Shown here: positions 19,749-28,480 of the stretch, piece by piece
Layout of the letters: each line of letters starts with the position of its first letter
Position numbering within the stretch: the first letter of the stretch is position 1
Source of the DNA: Candidatus Saccharimonadota bacterium
GTDB lineage: Bacteria; Patescibacteriota; Saccharimonadia; Saccharimonadales; UBA4665
Length of the DNA: 60,201 bases
Direction of reading: 5' to 3'
Assembly (NCBI GenBank): GCA_027371845.1
Contig: DAHXLD010000017.1
Location: 1-60,201, forward strand
Notes under the pieces: model-generated
Seen by the model: only the letters and a program-made list of their open reading frames with translations
The model's database searches: none
Told to the model about the DNA's origin: nothing
Program-made: the position numbers and the translations under genes

Positions 19749-21226
19749 GTTTTAACCTCCTGTATGGTAGGGTTGCTTTTAGGGGCAGCGTGATAACTAA
19801 CGTATTTATTTTTAAGCTCAGTCAGGATTTTATCAAAATCAGATGCAATTCTATATTTATTAGCGCTTTCTTTAATGCCATTCTTAAGTTCTTCAATATC
19901 CAAATGATCGCCTAGGCTAAGGGACATTATCAAACTTAGTATTAACTGTTGTTCTATTAAACTATATGAAATACTTGGCGGTTGATTAAAGCTGCTTAAA
20001 ATCAAGTCACCTAAGAATAAAGCCTTGCGCGACAAGTCACTTAATTCACTCCCAAAATGCGAGAATTCCTTAGCTTCTCTGTAGTCAGCTAAGAGTCTTA
20101 AGACGTCAACGGCTATCTTCTTCTGTCTTTCGTTATGCCCTAAGCCCCCCGCTCTGGTAACACTCAAACCAAGATTAAGAGCAGGACGAAAACCATTTCT
20201 AAAAGTATCCATGTCTAAGATCCATTGACCATCTGTTATTGACATGATATTAGTTGGCAAATAAGCTGTAATATCTCCGTTGGCAACATGAGCAACCGGG
20301 ATTGAAGTTAAACTCTTTTTACTTGAATTGAGTCTTCCGGCCCTTTCGAGTAATCTAGAGTGGGCGTAGAACATATCTCCAGGATAAGAATCCCGTCCCG
20401 GACTTGAACCCGAAAGCAAAGAGATTTCTCGATAGGCATGAGCGTGTGAAGTTAAGTCGTCGTATACCACAATAACGTCTCGATCTTTTTTAAGCCAAAG
20501 ATACTCAGCCATTGAGCAGGCAACATATGGAGCAAGATAATTCAAAACTAAAGAATCGAAAATAGTTGAAACCACTACTATGGTATTATCGATGCCACCA
20601 TTTTCAGAAAGTCTATTAATAATAGCATCAACATCAATTTTTCGTTTAGCAATTAAGCAGTAAACGACGATTTGATCTGTTTTTTGTTGATTTATGGCAA
20701 TTTGGGAAGCAAAAGTAGACTTTCCAGATTTAGCATCCCCTAAAAGAGCCATCCTTTGACCTTTAACAATTGGAAAGACACTGTCTACAACCATAATCCC
20801 GGTTTCAAGTTGCTCGCTCAAGAGCTCTCTTGAATCTATATTGGTGGCCTTATTAAAAATAGCCCAAGCACTATCGGCAACAATAGGACCCTTGCCATCA
20901 AGAGGTTCAGTGTTTACGCTTATGATACGTCCAATAAAATCTTCTCCCACTTTCGTTAAAAGTTGATCGTGTTGAATCACGGCTACTGTTCCGACCTTAA
21001 GCTCCTTTTTACCCATATGCATTACTTTGGTTGAGTTGCCGTCGACTTCACTTACAAACCCTTTACTACCGTCTTCGAATAACACTAAGGAGTGGACATT
21101 ACAAGGCTGAAGCCCCCTAACTCTTACCATAAATTTATTAACAGCCACGACTTCACCTACAGGATTTTTAGACTCCAATAGTTTTTTAAAATGAGCTCTA
21201 TTTTGTAGCACTTTAATTAGCCTCAC
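19745..21226 (-). CDS. atpA: ATP synthase subunit alpha
   Basis: The 493-residue F1 alpha subunit has the non-catalytic nucleotide site with P-loop LLGDAKSGKSTFASQ, differing from the usual GDRQTGKTA. The arginine-finger segment is preserved as GLSVTRAGG, and PGDMFYAHSRLLERAGR is the standard alpha signature. It overlaps atpH by 14 bp and atpG by 4 bp. The N-terminal helix that normally binds subunit delta appears shortened. Confidence 0.94.
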   Translation of the reverse strand: MRLIKVLQNRAHFKKLLESKNPVGEVVAVNKFMVRVRGLQPCNVHSLVLFEDGSKGFVSEVDGNSTKVMHMGKKELKVGTVAVIQHDQLLTKVGEDFIGRIISVNTEPLDGKGPIVADSAWAIFNKATNIDSRELLSEQLETGIMVVDSVFPIVKGQRMALLGDAKSGKSTFASQIAINQQKTDQIVVYCLIAKRKIDVDAIINRLSENGGIDNTIVVVSTIFDSLVLNYLAPYVACSMAEYLWLKKDRDVIVVYDDLTSHAHAYREISLLSGSSPGRDSYPGDMFYAHSRLLERAGRLNSSKKSLTSIPVAHVANGDITAYLPTNIMSITDGQWILDMDTFRNGFRPALNLGLSVTRAGGLGHNERQKKIAVDVLRLLADYREAKEFSHFGSELSDLSRKALFLGDLILSSFNQPPSISYSLIEQQLILSLIMSLSLGDHLDIEELKNGIKESANKYRIASDFDKILTELKNKYVSYHAAPKSNPTIQEVKT

Positions 21227-21695
21227 TTATTTTTTTAACTAAAAGCTCTCTTTTATCTCGTAGAATGCTTCCTAAACTAAAATCAAAATATTTATTAGTG
21301 GATCTTAATATAAAGCCAACCCCTAATGAATTGTTTAATCCGGTAGTTACTAAAACATTAGGATCAATATTTTTTCTAAGCCATTCAATTAATTTATTTA
21401 GGATCATTTCACTAGCAGATTGATTAAAACTGAAATGTAAAACTTTTCCGTTTGTTTGTAAGTCTTTTAAAAAATTTTTAAGGTTATTAAAATCTTCTCT
21501 ATTGGTAATTTTTAAATCGTTGTTTTTAATAAGTTCATCTAAGCTAAATGACAAGTTTATGTCCCAAGCTTGATCATCTCCCCTGATGCGATGTTCCGAA
21601 ATAGTATCTTCAACCTTATCCAATTCTCGCAATATTTTTCTTAGCTGGGAAGGCTTCTGGATTGATTGGGATAAAAACATGTCTTTAGATGCCAT
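21213..21695 (-). CDS. atpH: ATP synthase subunit delta (divergent)
   Basis: The 160-residue soluble protein lies between atpF and atpA, overlapping both. The helical first part matches the delta N-terminal domain in size only. The C-terminal part (VTTGLNNSLGVGFILRSTNKYFDFSLGSILRDKRELL) resembles the OSCP/delta C-terminal beta-alpha module where an Ile/Leu-rich strand is followed by a final helix. The call rests on position plus this C-terminal pattern. Confidence 0.75.
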   Translation of the reverse strand: MASKDMFLSQSIQKPSQLRKILRELDKVEDTISEHRIRGDDQAWDINLSFSLDELIKNNDLKITNREDFNNLKNFLKDLQTNGKVLHFSFNQSASEMILNKLIEWLRKNIDPNVLVTTGLNNSLGVGFILRSTNKYFDFSLGSILRDKRELLVKKISEAN

Positions 21696-22320
21696 GATTT
21701 AGGTCCTCAATAATTTCTTGTTTGTTTTGTTCTAGTTCGCCCAGAATATAATCTAGTTGATCGTCAAGGTCAATCTGATCTCCAATTGCTTCAATCAGAT
21801 AGTGGTTAACAATATCAGTCATGTTCTGTTCTAGTCTCGTAATCAGTTTTTGTTTTTCACCATCAAGTTCTTTTTTGACTTCTTCGGTTATATTCTTCCT
21901 CTGATCTTCGAGTGCATCCAGAGTTTTTTGAATCGAATCAATAGCTAATTGCTTAGCGTCACTTATTGATTGCTCGTATTTTGAAAACTCTTCTTTTAAG
22001 GTCGTACTGATTTCAGATTTCATAAATTCGTTTAGCTGAGAAGTCGTTAAACGAAGATCTTGTTGAAGAAACATGGCATTTTCGCCAATAATCTTTTCAA
22101 AATGAAGTCGGCCTCTATTTCTAAGTTCTTCTCGAAATTCTTTGTTAAATATATGTTCAACATCTACCTCTGGTGTCCTACCTAAGGTTTCCAGTAATTC
22201 ATTTTTAGGGTTCTTCTTTTGATTTTTTAGTATTTCAGTTAACTTATAGGCTAACCAAATAAAGGCCAAAGTAAACGCTGATAAGATTGCAACAATGGTA
22301 TAGACCCACCAAATATTCAT
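21685..22320 (-). CDS. atpF: ATP synthase subunit b (divergent)
   Basis: The 211-residue protein has a single N-terminal transmembrane helix (IWWVYTIVAILSAFTLAFIWLAY) followed by about 150 residues of charged coiled coil, the architecture of the Fo b stalk. It heads the operon; atpB (a) and atpE (c) are not upstream, where the cysteine desulfurase gene begins after a 72-bp gap. A GGTGGG ribosome site precedes the ATG and a TATAAT lies at 22368-22373. Confidence 0.8.
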   Translation of the reverse strand: MNIWWVYTIVAILSAFTLAFIWLAYKLTEILKNQKKNPKNELLETLGRTPEVDVEHIFNKEFREELRNRGRLHFEKIIGENAMFLQQDLRLTTSQLNEFMKSEISTTLKEEFSKYEQSISDAKQLAIDSIQKTLDALEDQRKNITEEVKKELDGEKQKLITRLEQNMTDIVNHYLIEAIGDQIDLDDQLDYILGELEQNKQEIIEDLNHGI

Positions 22321-22367
22321 TAATTATTACCCACCATCTGTAATGTACCTTATGCTTATATTCTTAA

Positions 22368-22373
22368 ATTATA
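22368..22373 (-). promoter_or_regulatory. -10 box of the atpFHAGDC operon
   Basis: TATAAT on the minus strand lies about 48 nt before the atpF start, leaving a leader of roughly 40 nt containing GGTGGG. It is the only good -10 in the 72-bp gap. Confidence 0.5.
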
Positions 22374-22391
22374 CCTTGATTTTAAATAATA

Positions 22392-23540
22392 CTAAATATT
22401 TTCTTTGAGATATTTTACGATGGCGATAAGATCTTTCTCGTTAGTAAAACGACCCAAAGTTATTCTAATACTATTCTTTATCTGTTGATCAGATAGCCCG
22501 ATAGCTTTTAAAACATGAGAGGGGGCATCATTTGAGGCATTACAAGCTGAGCCTGAAGCGATCATTACTCCCAAATTATCTAACTTCATAATAAGAGTTT
22601 CGTTATCTATGCCGTCTATAAGAAAATTGACGTTATTAGATAAACGATTTTTTAAAGAGCCATTAAGTTTTACTCTGTCGCTATAATTAAGCATCTGATC
22701 AATTAATAGATCTCTTAATTTAGTCAGTCTTTGGGATTCTTCCTTTCTATCTTTTTGAACTATTTGTAAAGATTTGGCAAAACCCACTATAGCTGAGGTA
22801 TTCTCAGTGCCCGATCTTAATGAGAATTCCTGACCACCCCCTTCTATTAAAGGGTTGATGGTAAGATTTGAGTTGATAAATAGTATTCCGCTTTGTTTGG
22901 GCCCGTATATCTTACAGCCATTCAAACTCATCATATCTAAACCTAATTTAGAAACTGATAAACTTAAGTAGTTGGCGGCCTGACAGGCGTCGCTATGAAA
23001 GTATAAGGGAGTTTTATTACCTCTTTTAATTCGATCTTTTTTAACGTCTTTAATGAGTTCGGAGATTTTCTTAATAGGTTGGATGCTACCTATTTCGTTA
23101 TTAACATACATAATGCTAATTAAAACCGTTTGATCATCTATTAGTCTTTTAAGCTTGGATAGATCGACTACTCCTAGTTTATTTACTGGACAAACTTTAT
23201 GATCATATCTTGAGGCAGGCTTTAAAACAGAATCGTGTTCAATGGCTGATACGATTAAATTCTTATTTTTATGTTTATCCATTAGCCCTTTTATGGCTAA
23301 ATTATTAGATTCGCTACCGCCAGCCGTAAATATTATTTCTTTAGCTCTAGCGTTTAAGGTTTTAGCCACTTGTTGTCGAGCTTCTTTAATGGCTTGCTTA
23401 ACTTCAATTGATTTTAAATAAATAGAAGAAGGGTTATAGAAATTATCTCTTAGATAAGGTTCCATAGCCCTAAAAACTTGATCTAATAAAGGGGTGGCAG
23501 CCGCATAGTCTAAATAGATGGCAGTCTTAGCGGTTTTCAT
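22392..23540 (-). CDS. cysteine desulfurase (NifS/IscS type)
   Basis: This class V PLP enzyme removes sulfur from cysteine for Fe-S clusters and tRNA thiolation. The start AIYLDYAAATPLLDQV is the family signature. The PLP-stacking His is in SAIEHDSVL and the Schiff-base Lys in GCKIYGPKQSG, where the residue before CK is Gly and the common His is replaced by Cys. The catalytic Cys lies in SGSACNASN. At 382 residues it is full length. No IscU or SufU scaffold gene is adjacent, and MnmA is the nearest acceptor. Confidence 0.92.
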   Translation of the reverse strand: MKTAKTAIYLDYAAATPLLDQVFRAMEPYLRDNFYNPSSIYLKSIEVKQAIKEARQQVAKTLNARAKEIIFTAGGSESNNLAIKGLMDKHKNKNLIVSAIEHDSVLKPASRYDHKVCPVNKLGVVDLSKLKRLIDDQTVLISIMYVNNEIGSIQPIKKISELIKDVKKDRIKRGNKTPLYFHSDACQAANYLSLSVSKLGLDMMSLNGCKIYGPKQSGILFINSNLTINPLIEGGGQEFSLRSGTENTSAIVGFAKSLQIVQKDRKEESQRLTKLRDLLIDQMLNYSDRVKLNGSLKNRLSNNVNFLIDGIDNETLIMKLDNLGVMIASGSACNASNDAPSHVLKAIGLSDQQIKNSIRITLGRFTNEKDLIAIVKYLKENI

Positions 23541-23546
23541 GTTAAC

Positions 23547-23909
23547 CTAGGCTATTATTGATTGGTATTTGAGGTTAACTAAATTAACGTATTTTTTAAT
23601 TGCTTGGATTAAATTTGTAGTTTCTTCTTTTGATAAAAGCTTATTGGGACCATTATTCTGAGATTTAAGGATACCGCCTTTTGGTCTTAAAACATACTTA
23701 GTCATTACCGAATTATAGCCATTATTATCTTTCCAGGCTTCATGCCATATCCAAGTCTTCTGGTCTAAACAAAAGAATTCCCTTTGGTGACCCTTAGGAA
23801 TATCGCCGAATAAATTCTTACCGACTTCTGATTCAAATTTGATTAATTTTCTCTCGATCGAAAGCCGCTTTTTGTTGTCATTAAAGATGATTTTTGAAAG
23901 TATTGACAT
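23547..23909 (-). CDS. hypothetical protein
   Basis: A soluble, basic protein of about 120 residues with no recognised family. It contains an aromatic block (FFCLDQKTWIWHEAW) and a C-terminal helical stretch. I use the ATG at 23909 (MSILSK), which lies one base after the preceding gene's stop and has GAGAGG upstream; the ORF track's 23930 start has no ribosome site. It sits between another small protein and the desulfurase in one operon. Confidence 0.6.
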   Translation of the reverse strand: MSILSKIIFNDNKKRLSIERKLIKFESEVGKNLFGDIPKGHQREFFCLDQKTWIWHEAWKDNNGYNSVMTKYVLRPKGGILKSQNNGPNKLLSKEETTNLIQAIKKYVNLVNLKYQSIIA

Positions 23910-23910
23910 C

Positions 23911-24153
23911 TTAGGCGGCCCTCTCTTCATTATAAATATTTTCTAGTCTGGCCTTAATGTCAGCTAACTGTCCGCTAGTCTCAGGTGGTAATTCTTCAAT
24001 TTTGGGAGCCTCACTAACAACAGGATTAACGTCTATGTCTGTACCTTCTATATGCTCAACAATAGCTAATGCTCTATGAAGTTCATTAAGTCTAACTTCA
24101 ATAGCTGATGACCATTCAGGATCTTGTAATAAAGATTCAAATCTATTTCCCAC
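23911..24153 (-). CDS. small acidic hypothetical protein
   Basis: This 80-residue acidic protein starts at a GTG (MGNRFESLLQ) preceded by AAAGG. Two helical segments (about 9-35 and 58-77) flank a Pro/Glu-rich linker. No family is recognised. It is directly upstream of the 23547-23909 gene with a one-base gap, and the pair precedes the cysteine desulfurase, so all three are probably co-transcribed. Confidence 0.6.
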   Translation of the reverse strand: MGNRFESLLQDPEWSSAIEVRLNELHRALAIVEHIEGTDIDVNPVVSEAPKIEELPPETSGQLADIKARLENIYNEERAA

Positions 24154-24186
24154 GTGCCCTACCTTTCAATAATAAAATTAACGTCT

Positions 24187-24996
24187 TTAAACTCCAAAAA
24201 AACGCCTAGCGTTGTCGGTAGTTTTAAAGGCTATTTCTGCTAAATGCTCACCCCTTAGTTCAGCCAAATAATCTGCTATTATTCGGATGTTTTTAGGCTC
24301 GTTTATCTTACCACGAAAGGGGTTAGGAGTCAAGTATGGTGAATCAGTTTCTAAAACTAGACTATTTAAGGGAATAGCTTTAAAAAGCATAGTTTGATCT
24401 TGGTCTTTGGTAAATGTTGAAATCCCATTTACACCTATTAAGAAATTTCGTGTCAAAGCTTTGTTAAGATTGTCAAAGTTATCTGTAAAACTATGCAATA
24501 TTGCCCTAAGTTCTTCCCTAAAACGATCCAAGATCGGCCAAAAATCATCAAAAGCTTGTCTAACGTGAAAAATTAGAGGTAGATTATATTTTATAGCCAT
24601 TTCGATTTGAAACATTAAAACTTCTTTTTGGGCGTCATGATCTGAGTGATTATAGAAATAATCTAAACCACATTCTCCGATTGCAACAACTTTTTTTTGA
24701 TTTAATAATTTTTCAAATTGTATTTTAGAGTTTTTTATTTTTAAAAAGCTATTAGCTTCGTGAGGGTGAATGCCAACCGACGAATAGATATTCGACTGTT
24801 TTGAAGATAAGTTTATAGCTTCAAGGGAATCTTCTAAGGTACAACCCACTGTTATTAGGGTCTTGACTCCTTCTTTTTGAGCGTTAGCTATTACCTCTTT
24901 AATTGTAACTTTAGACTTCGCCCAAAGACTAGTGGTACTATCCCCCGAATTACTCTCAATCGATTGAATGTGACAATGAGTATCGATAAAATCCAT
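24187..24996 (-). CDS. tatD: TatD-family metal-dependent deoxyribonuclease
   Basis: The 269-residue TIM-barrel hydrolase starts FIDTHCHIQ (HxH metal motif). Further metal ligands are in GECGLDYFYN (Glu), PLIFHVRQAFDDF (His), LHSFTD (His) and LETDSPYLTPNPFRGK (Asp). TatD proteins are 3'-5' DNases acting in DNA repair. It lies downstream of metG on the same strand, a neighbourhood found in many Gram-positives. Confidence 0.94.
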   Translation of the reverse strand: MDFIDTHCHIQSIESNSGDSTTSLWAKSKVTIKEVIANAQKEGVKTLITVGCTLEDSLEAINLSSKQSNIYSSVGIHPHEANSFLKIKNSKIQFEKLLNQKKVVAIGECGLDYFYNHSDHDAQKEVLMFQIEMAIKYNLPLIFHVRQAFDDFWPILDRFREELRAILHSFTDNFDNLNKALTRNFLIGVNGISTFTKDQDQTMLFKAIPLNSLVLETDSPYLTPNPFRGKINEPKNIRIIADYLAELRGEHLAEIAFKTTDNARRFFGV

Positions 24997-25014
24997 GATT
25001 AAATCTTTGTTGGC

Positions 25015-26448
25015 TTACTTTGTTTTCGGAAATAATATTTCAATTTTATTGGGAATTTTTGTTTGGTTGAAAAGATTAATTATTTTAACTGAAGTATCTG
25101 GCATAAATGGCTCTAGAAGATTACCAATTTCTAGAATTGAACTTATTAAATATGAGAATATTTCTTTTAAGTGGTCAAGATCGTTTTCTTTAGCTATAAC
25201 CCAAGGTTTAGTTTCTTCGATGTATTGATTTAAACCTCTTACCTGTTTCCAAACCTCCTCAATGGCTTGATCAATGTGAAACTCGTCAAAAGCTGTTTCG
25301 TAATTTTTAATATCATGTTCGGGCGGTATCTGTTCTGGAATTTCGGAATTTAAATATTTTTGAACCATTGAAGCTGTTCTTTGAATTAAATTACCAAGTT
25401 CATTGGCAAGCTCATTATTATAGACTTCTTCAAAATTATCCCAACTAAAATTACCGTCGGAAGAGCTTGGAATATGTCTTAAAAAATAATATCGATAAGC
25501 ATCAACGCCATGTTTAGCAACTATATCTTTTGGGGCTATAACATTTCCTAGAGATTTTGACATCTTCTTACCGTCAACTTCAACAAAACCATGAGCATAT
25601 AGGCTAAGCGGTAAATCAAGCCCGAGACTCATAAGCATAGCCGGCCAATTAGCGGCATGAAACCTAATAATATCCTTGCCAACTATTTGGATGTTAGCCG
25701 GCCAGAATTGTTTAAAATCTAAATGCTCAGGATATCCCAGAACCGTTATGTAATTCATTAAAGCTTCAAACCAAACATACATAACCTGAGAAGAATCACC
25801 TGGGACATTAATCCCCCATTTAATTTTATCTTTCGGCCTTGAAATGCTTATATCTTCAAGTCCCTTGTCAAATAAAGCTAGGACTTCATTTCTTCTAGTT
25901 TTAGGATAAATCTTAAACTTATTGTTTTTGATAGCCGTATAAACTTCTTCCGAATATCTACTAAGTTTAAAAAAATAGTTTTCTTCCTCGATTTTTTCAA
26001 ATGGCCGGTTATGATTTGGGCAAATGCCATTATTCGCTCGAACTTCAGTCTCACTAAAATAGGCCTCATCTCCGGTACAATACCAACCTATGTAATTCCC
26101 TTTATAGATATCTTTCTCGAGTTTTTGCCAGATAAGTTGGGCCCTTTTAATATGAGCTGGATCGGTCGTTCTAACAAATCTATTATTAGAAATATTAAGA
26201 AGTCTAGTTAAGTTTAAAAATTCTCCACTAATCTTATCGGCCAGTTCTTGAGCCCCAATACCTTGAGCCTGAGCTTTCTCGTCAATCTTACCGCCATGCT
26301 CGTCTGTCCCGGTAGAGAATATGACTTGTTTATTTTGTTTTCTAGCTCTTCGGGCATAAGCGTCAGCTACTAAAAACTCTAGAGCATGTCCCAAATGAGG
26401 AACATCATTAACATACGGGATAGAAGTTGTTACATAGAACTGATTCAT
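25015..26448 (-). CDS. metG: methionine--tRNA ligase
   Basis: MetRS charges initiator and elongator tRNA-Met. TTSIPYVNDVPHLGHALEF holds the HIGH-type motif (HLGH) and DGKKMSKSLGNVIAP the KMSKS loop. The 477-residue protein ends after the anticodon-binding helices, without a C-terminal EMAP-like domain. The zinc knuckle is reduced: YCTGDEAYFSETEV is followed by GICPNHNRPFEKI. A TAAAAT lies 7 nt before the ATG with no ribosome site, suggesting a leaderless mRNA. Confidence 0.95.
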   Translation of the reverse strand: MNQFYVTTSIPYVNDVPHLGHALEFLVADAYARRARKQNKQVIFSTGTDEHGGKIDEKAQAQGIGAQELADKISGEFLNLTRLLNISNNRFVRTTDPAHIKRAQLIWQKLEKDIYKGNYIGWYCTGDEAYFSETEVRANNGICPNHNRPFEKIEEENYFFKLSRYSEEVYTAIKNNKFKIYPKTRRNEVLALFDKGLEDISISRPKDKIKWGINVPGDSSQVMYVWFEALMNYITVLGYPEHLDFKQFWPANIQIVGKDIIRFHAANWPAMLMSLGLDLPLSLYAHGFVEVDGKKMSKSLGNVIAPKDIVAKHGVDAYRYYFLRHIPSSSDGNFSWDNFEEVYNNELANELGNLIQRTASMVQKYLNSEIPEQIPPEHDIKNYETAFDEFHIDQAIEEVWKQVRGLNQYIEETKPWVIAKENDLDHLKEIFSYLISSILEIGNLLEPFMPDTSVKIINLFNQTKIPNKIEILFPKTK

Positions 26449-26485
26449 TAATCTTATTTTATAATAAAAAGGCCGTTAGTTTAAA

Positions 26486-27736
26486 CTATTCTCTTCTGTC
26501 TACATAATTTCGGCAAAAATCTTCAAAAATAGCGTTTGTCCAACCAAAACCATCTTGCGACGGATAAACCCCTTTAAATGGAGGTTTTTCGGGAGTTACG
26601 ACATTATATTTTTCAATAAAGTTTTTGTGATCAATAAACCAGTTTAGATTATTCTTAAGCCACTTTATAGCAATAGTTCGAGCCTCTTTATGATAACCAT
26701 ATTTTTCTAACCCCCTTACAACAAATAGGTGTAAAGGAGCCCATCCGTTAGGATAGGCCCACTGAGTGGGCATTGATCCTAAGACAAATTGACCAACCGG
26801 CAAGGTATCGGTCGTAGCAAGACCTCCCTTATATTCAAAACGTTTTAAATGTTTAACTAGGTCCTTTGCCATAGAATCGTTAACCATACCGGCCCAAAGA
26901 GGAACATAAGCCGCCAAAGAATAAATCTGTCCCTTTTTGTTTTTTAGGTAGTTATAGTCAAAGTAGAATTTCTTATTTTTATCCCACATTAAATCATTGA
27001 TGGTTGCTTTTCTTAGATTAGCCACGTCTTCCCAACGACCAGCTTCCCGGCCATTTGCTAATAACTTGGCAGCTTTTGAAAAATCCATTTCGTATTTAAA
27101 CAAAAAAGCGTTTAAATCAATCGGCAGGAAATTTAAGGCTCGATGATTAAATCTGGGTGTCATGTCCCATCCACTTTCAGCTTCAGCCAAATCGTGTAAT
27201 AAATTAGCATCGGTATATCTAGATAAGTTTTTATAAACATTCCTAAGATTAGGTTTTGTAGTACCCATCCAAACGTTATGATATTCTTTTTTAGCAACTT
27301 CTATTTTATCCTTTAGCCAAGTTTTATCCATTTTATAGCTGTTATAGATATCGAAAATTAAAGAAGTTAAAAGAGGAGGTTGAGATCGACCCATAAGAAA
27401 GGTTCTTGAAGCGTTAGGAATAATACCAAATCTATTGAATAAATAGATCAGGTTATCTAGTATCCCTAATACCAAATCTTTATGTTCCTCATCTAAGAGA
27501 CCCTGTACGATAAAATAGCTATCCCAATAATACATTTCATTGAAATCGAAACCTAAATTAGAGGTAATTGAAGGAACAATGTAAGGTTTTGGTAAACCGA
27601 GCAGGCTTTCGTCGTCCTTTGGGTGATAACAAGCTAACTTTTTCCAATAATCTTTTATATAGTCCCGAGCAGGCTGGACCTCTTCTTCGGTTAAATTTAT
27701 ATCCGATCGAAAAGAAACTAATTTTTTTAAATTCAT
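26486..27736 (-). CDS. trehalase-family (GH37-like) glycoside hydrolase
   Basis: The 416-residue cytoplasmic protein matches the alpha,alpha-trehalase (alpha/alpha6) fold. EMYYWDSYFIVQGLL corresponds to trehalase signature 1 and PTQWAYPNGWAPLH to signature 2; ESGWDMTPRF matches the segment bearing the catalytic acid. No signal peptide is present. Trehalase splits trehalose to glucose, which would feed the glycolytic genes (tpiA, pgk) nearby. Specificity is inferred from the family; other GH37/GH63-like substrates are possible. Confidence 0.85.
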   Translation of the reverse strand: MNLKKLVSFRSDINLTEEEVQPARDYIKDYWKKLACYHPKDDESLLGLPKPYIVPSITSNLGFDFNEMYYWDSYFIVQGLLDEEHKDLVLGILDNLIYLFNRFGIIPNASRTFLMGRSQPPLLTSLIFDIYNSYKMDKTWLKDKIEVAKKEYHNVWMGTTKPNLRNVYKNLSRYTDANLLHDLAEAESGWDMTPRFNHRALNFLPIDLNAFLFKYEMDFSKAAKLLANGREAGRWEDVANLRKATINDLMWDKNKKFYFDYNYLKNKKGQIYSLAAYVPLWAGMVNDSMAKDLVKHLKRFEYKGGLATTDTLPVGQFVLGSMPTQWAYPNGWAPLHLFVVRGLEKYGYHKEARTIAIKWLKNNLNWFIDHKNFIEKYNVVTPEKPPFKGVYPSQDGFGWTNAIFEDFCRNYVDRRE

Positions 27737-27972
27737 TAGTTATATTTAACAAGGTATTTACTAATTAGTCATTAGTTTTTATTAATTAAGTTTAGTTAAT
27801 TCAGATTTAATGACATAATTGTAATAATTAAAGTTTTAAAAAAGTTAAGGTCTTGTCTTTTAAATACCTAGTTTTTCTAAAGAATCCCAATAATAATTTT
27901 AATACTAGATTAGACCAATATTCATTTGGTGTTTGCCGAAATTATTAAAGCTAAATCGATAAGTTTTTTTAC
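27737..27972. other. intergenic stretch without recognised gene
   Basis: This AT-rich stretch between the trehalase-family gene and the tmRNA terminator shows no convincing ORF or RNA structure. Its left end should hold the hydrolase promoter, although I see no strong match. Confidence 0.4.
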
Positions 27973-27998
27973 AAAAATGACCCCAATATTTGAGGTCA
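27973..27998 (-). terminator. rho-independent terminator of tmRNA
   Basis: On the minus strand a 7-bp stem (TGACCTC pairing with GGGGTCA, with one G-U pair) and an AT-rich 7-nt loop are followed by TTTTT, 14 bp after the tmRNA 3' end. Confidence 0.75.
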
Positions 27999-28011
27999 AA
28001 ATTCTATTATT

Positions 28012-28409
28012 TGGTGGAGCTGCCGGTGATTGCAACCGGGTCCGCTAGTTTAATTCATTAAATGTCTACAGGCATAGTTAATTTAAATCCTATATCTAAA
28101 TAAAAATTAACAAAAATTAGACAAGTTTCCTTATATTGGTCTTAGCATTAAAAATAAAGGAAAAATCTTTAATGAGCATCCAAAAGATATAAAGCGCTTA
28201 ATCAAAGTTTGGAGCTTTTAATTAAGCACTGCCTTTAATATACAAAGGCTGGTGCGAAAGGAGCAAATACGTTAGCAAAAGAGCTTTTAATACTTGCGGC
28301 TAAATCGCTGATTCTAGATTTTGCATCTAAAAGTTTTTGCCTATAACGCTGACAAGCGACCTGCAAATTTAATTATTAAAATCCAACGTCGAGCTTTTGA
28401 TTCAGCCCC
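28012..28409 (-). ncRNA. ssrA: transfer-messenger RNA (tmRNA)
   Basis: The ends form the tRNA-like domain. 5' GGGGCTG pairs with CAGCTCC (one G-U), followed by an encoded ACCA 3' end. The T arm is CCGGT-TGCAATC-ACCGG, with a perfect 5-bp stem and 7-nt loop. TTTGC/GCAAA can close the first pseudoknot region, and a GCTTAAT/ATTAAGC stem follows the tag reading frame. Length is 398 nt. tmRNA with SmpB rescues ribosomes stalled on broken mRNAs. A TTGCAA-17-TATAAT promoter lies upstream, leaving an 11-nt leader for RNase P removal. Confidence 0.93.
28235..28324 (-). CDS. tmRNA tag-peptide reading frame (predicted)
   Basis: The probable resume codon is GCA at tmRNA position 86, preceded by TAGAT, which has the same TAG-N-N-GCA spacing as E. 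coli TAGTC-GCA. It reads 29 codons to TAA, beginning AKSRISDLAAS and ending FAPFAPAFVY. Most bacterial tags are about 10-15 residues and end in LAA-like residues, so this one is unusual. An alternative resume GCA at position 70 gives only AKTFRCKI and lacks that upstream pattern. Confidence 0.55.
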   Translation of the reverse strand, partial: AKSRISDLAASIKSSFANVFAPFAPAFVY

Positions 28410-28420
28410 ATCAATAAATA

Positions 28421-28472
28421 ATTATACCATAACTAAGTAATGCTTGCAATTGTGATATTTAGGTTGTATAAT
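28421..28472. promoter_or_regulatory. divergent promoters sharing one palindromic -35
   Basis: TTGCAA at 28444-28449 is its own reverse complement. Exactly 17 bp to the right is TATAAT (28467-28472) for the WhiB-like gene, and exactly 17 bp to the left on the other strand is TATAAT (28421-28426) for tmRNA. Polymerase should only be able to use one of them at a time. Confidence 0.7.
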
Positions 28473-28480
28473 ACTTTTTT

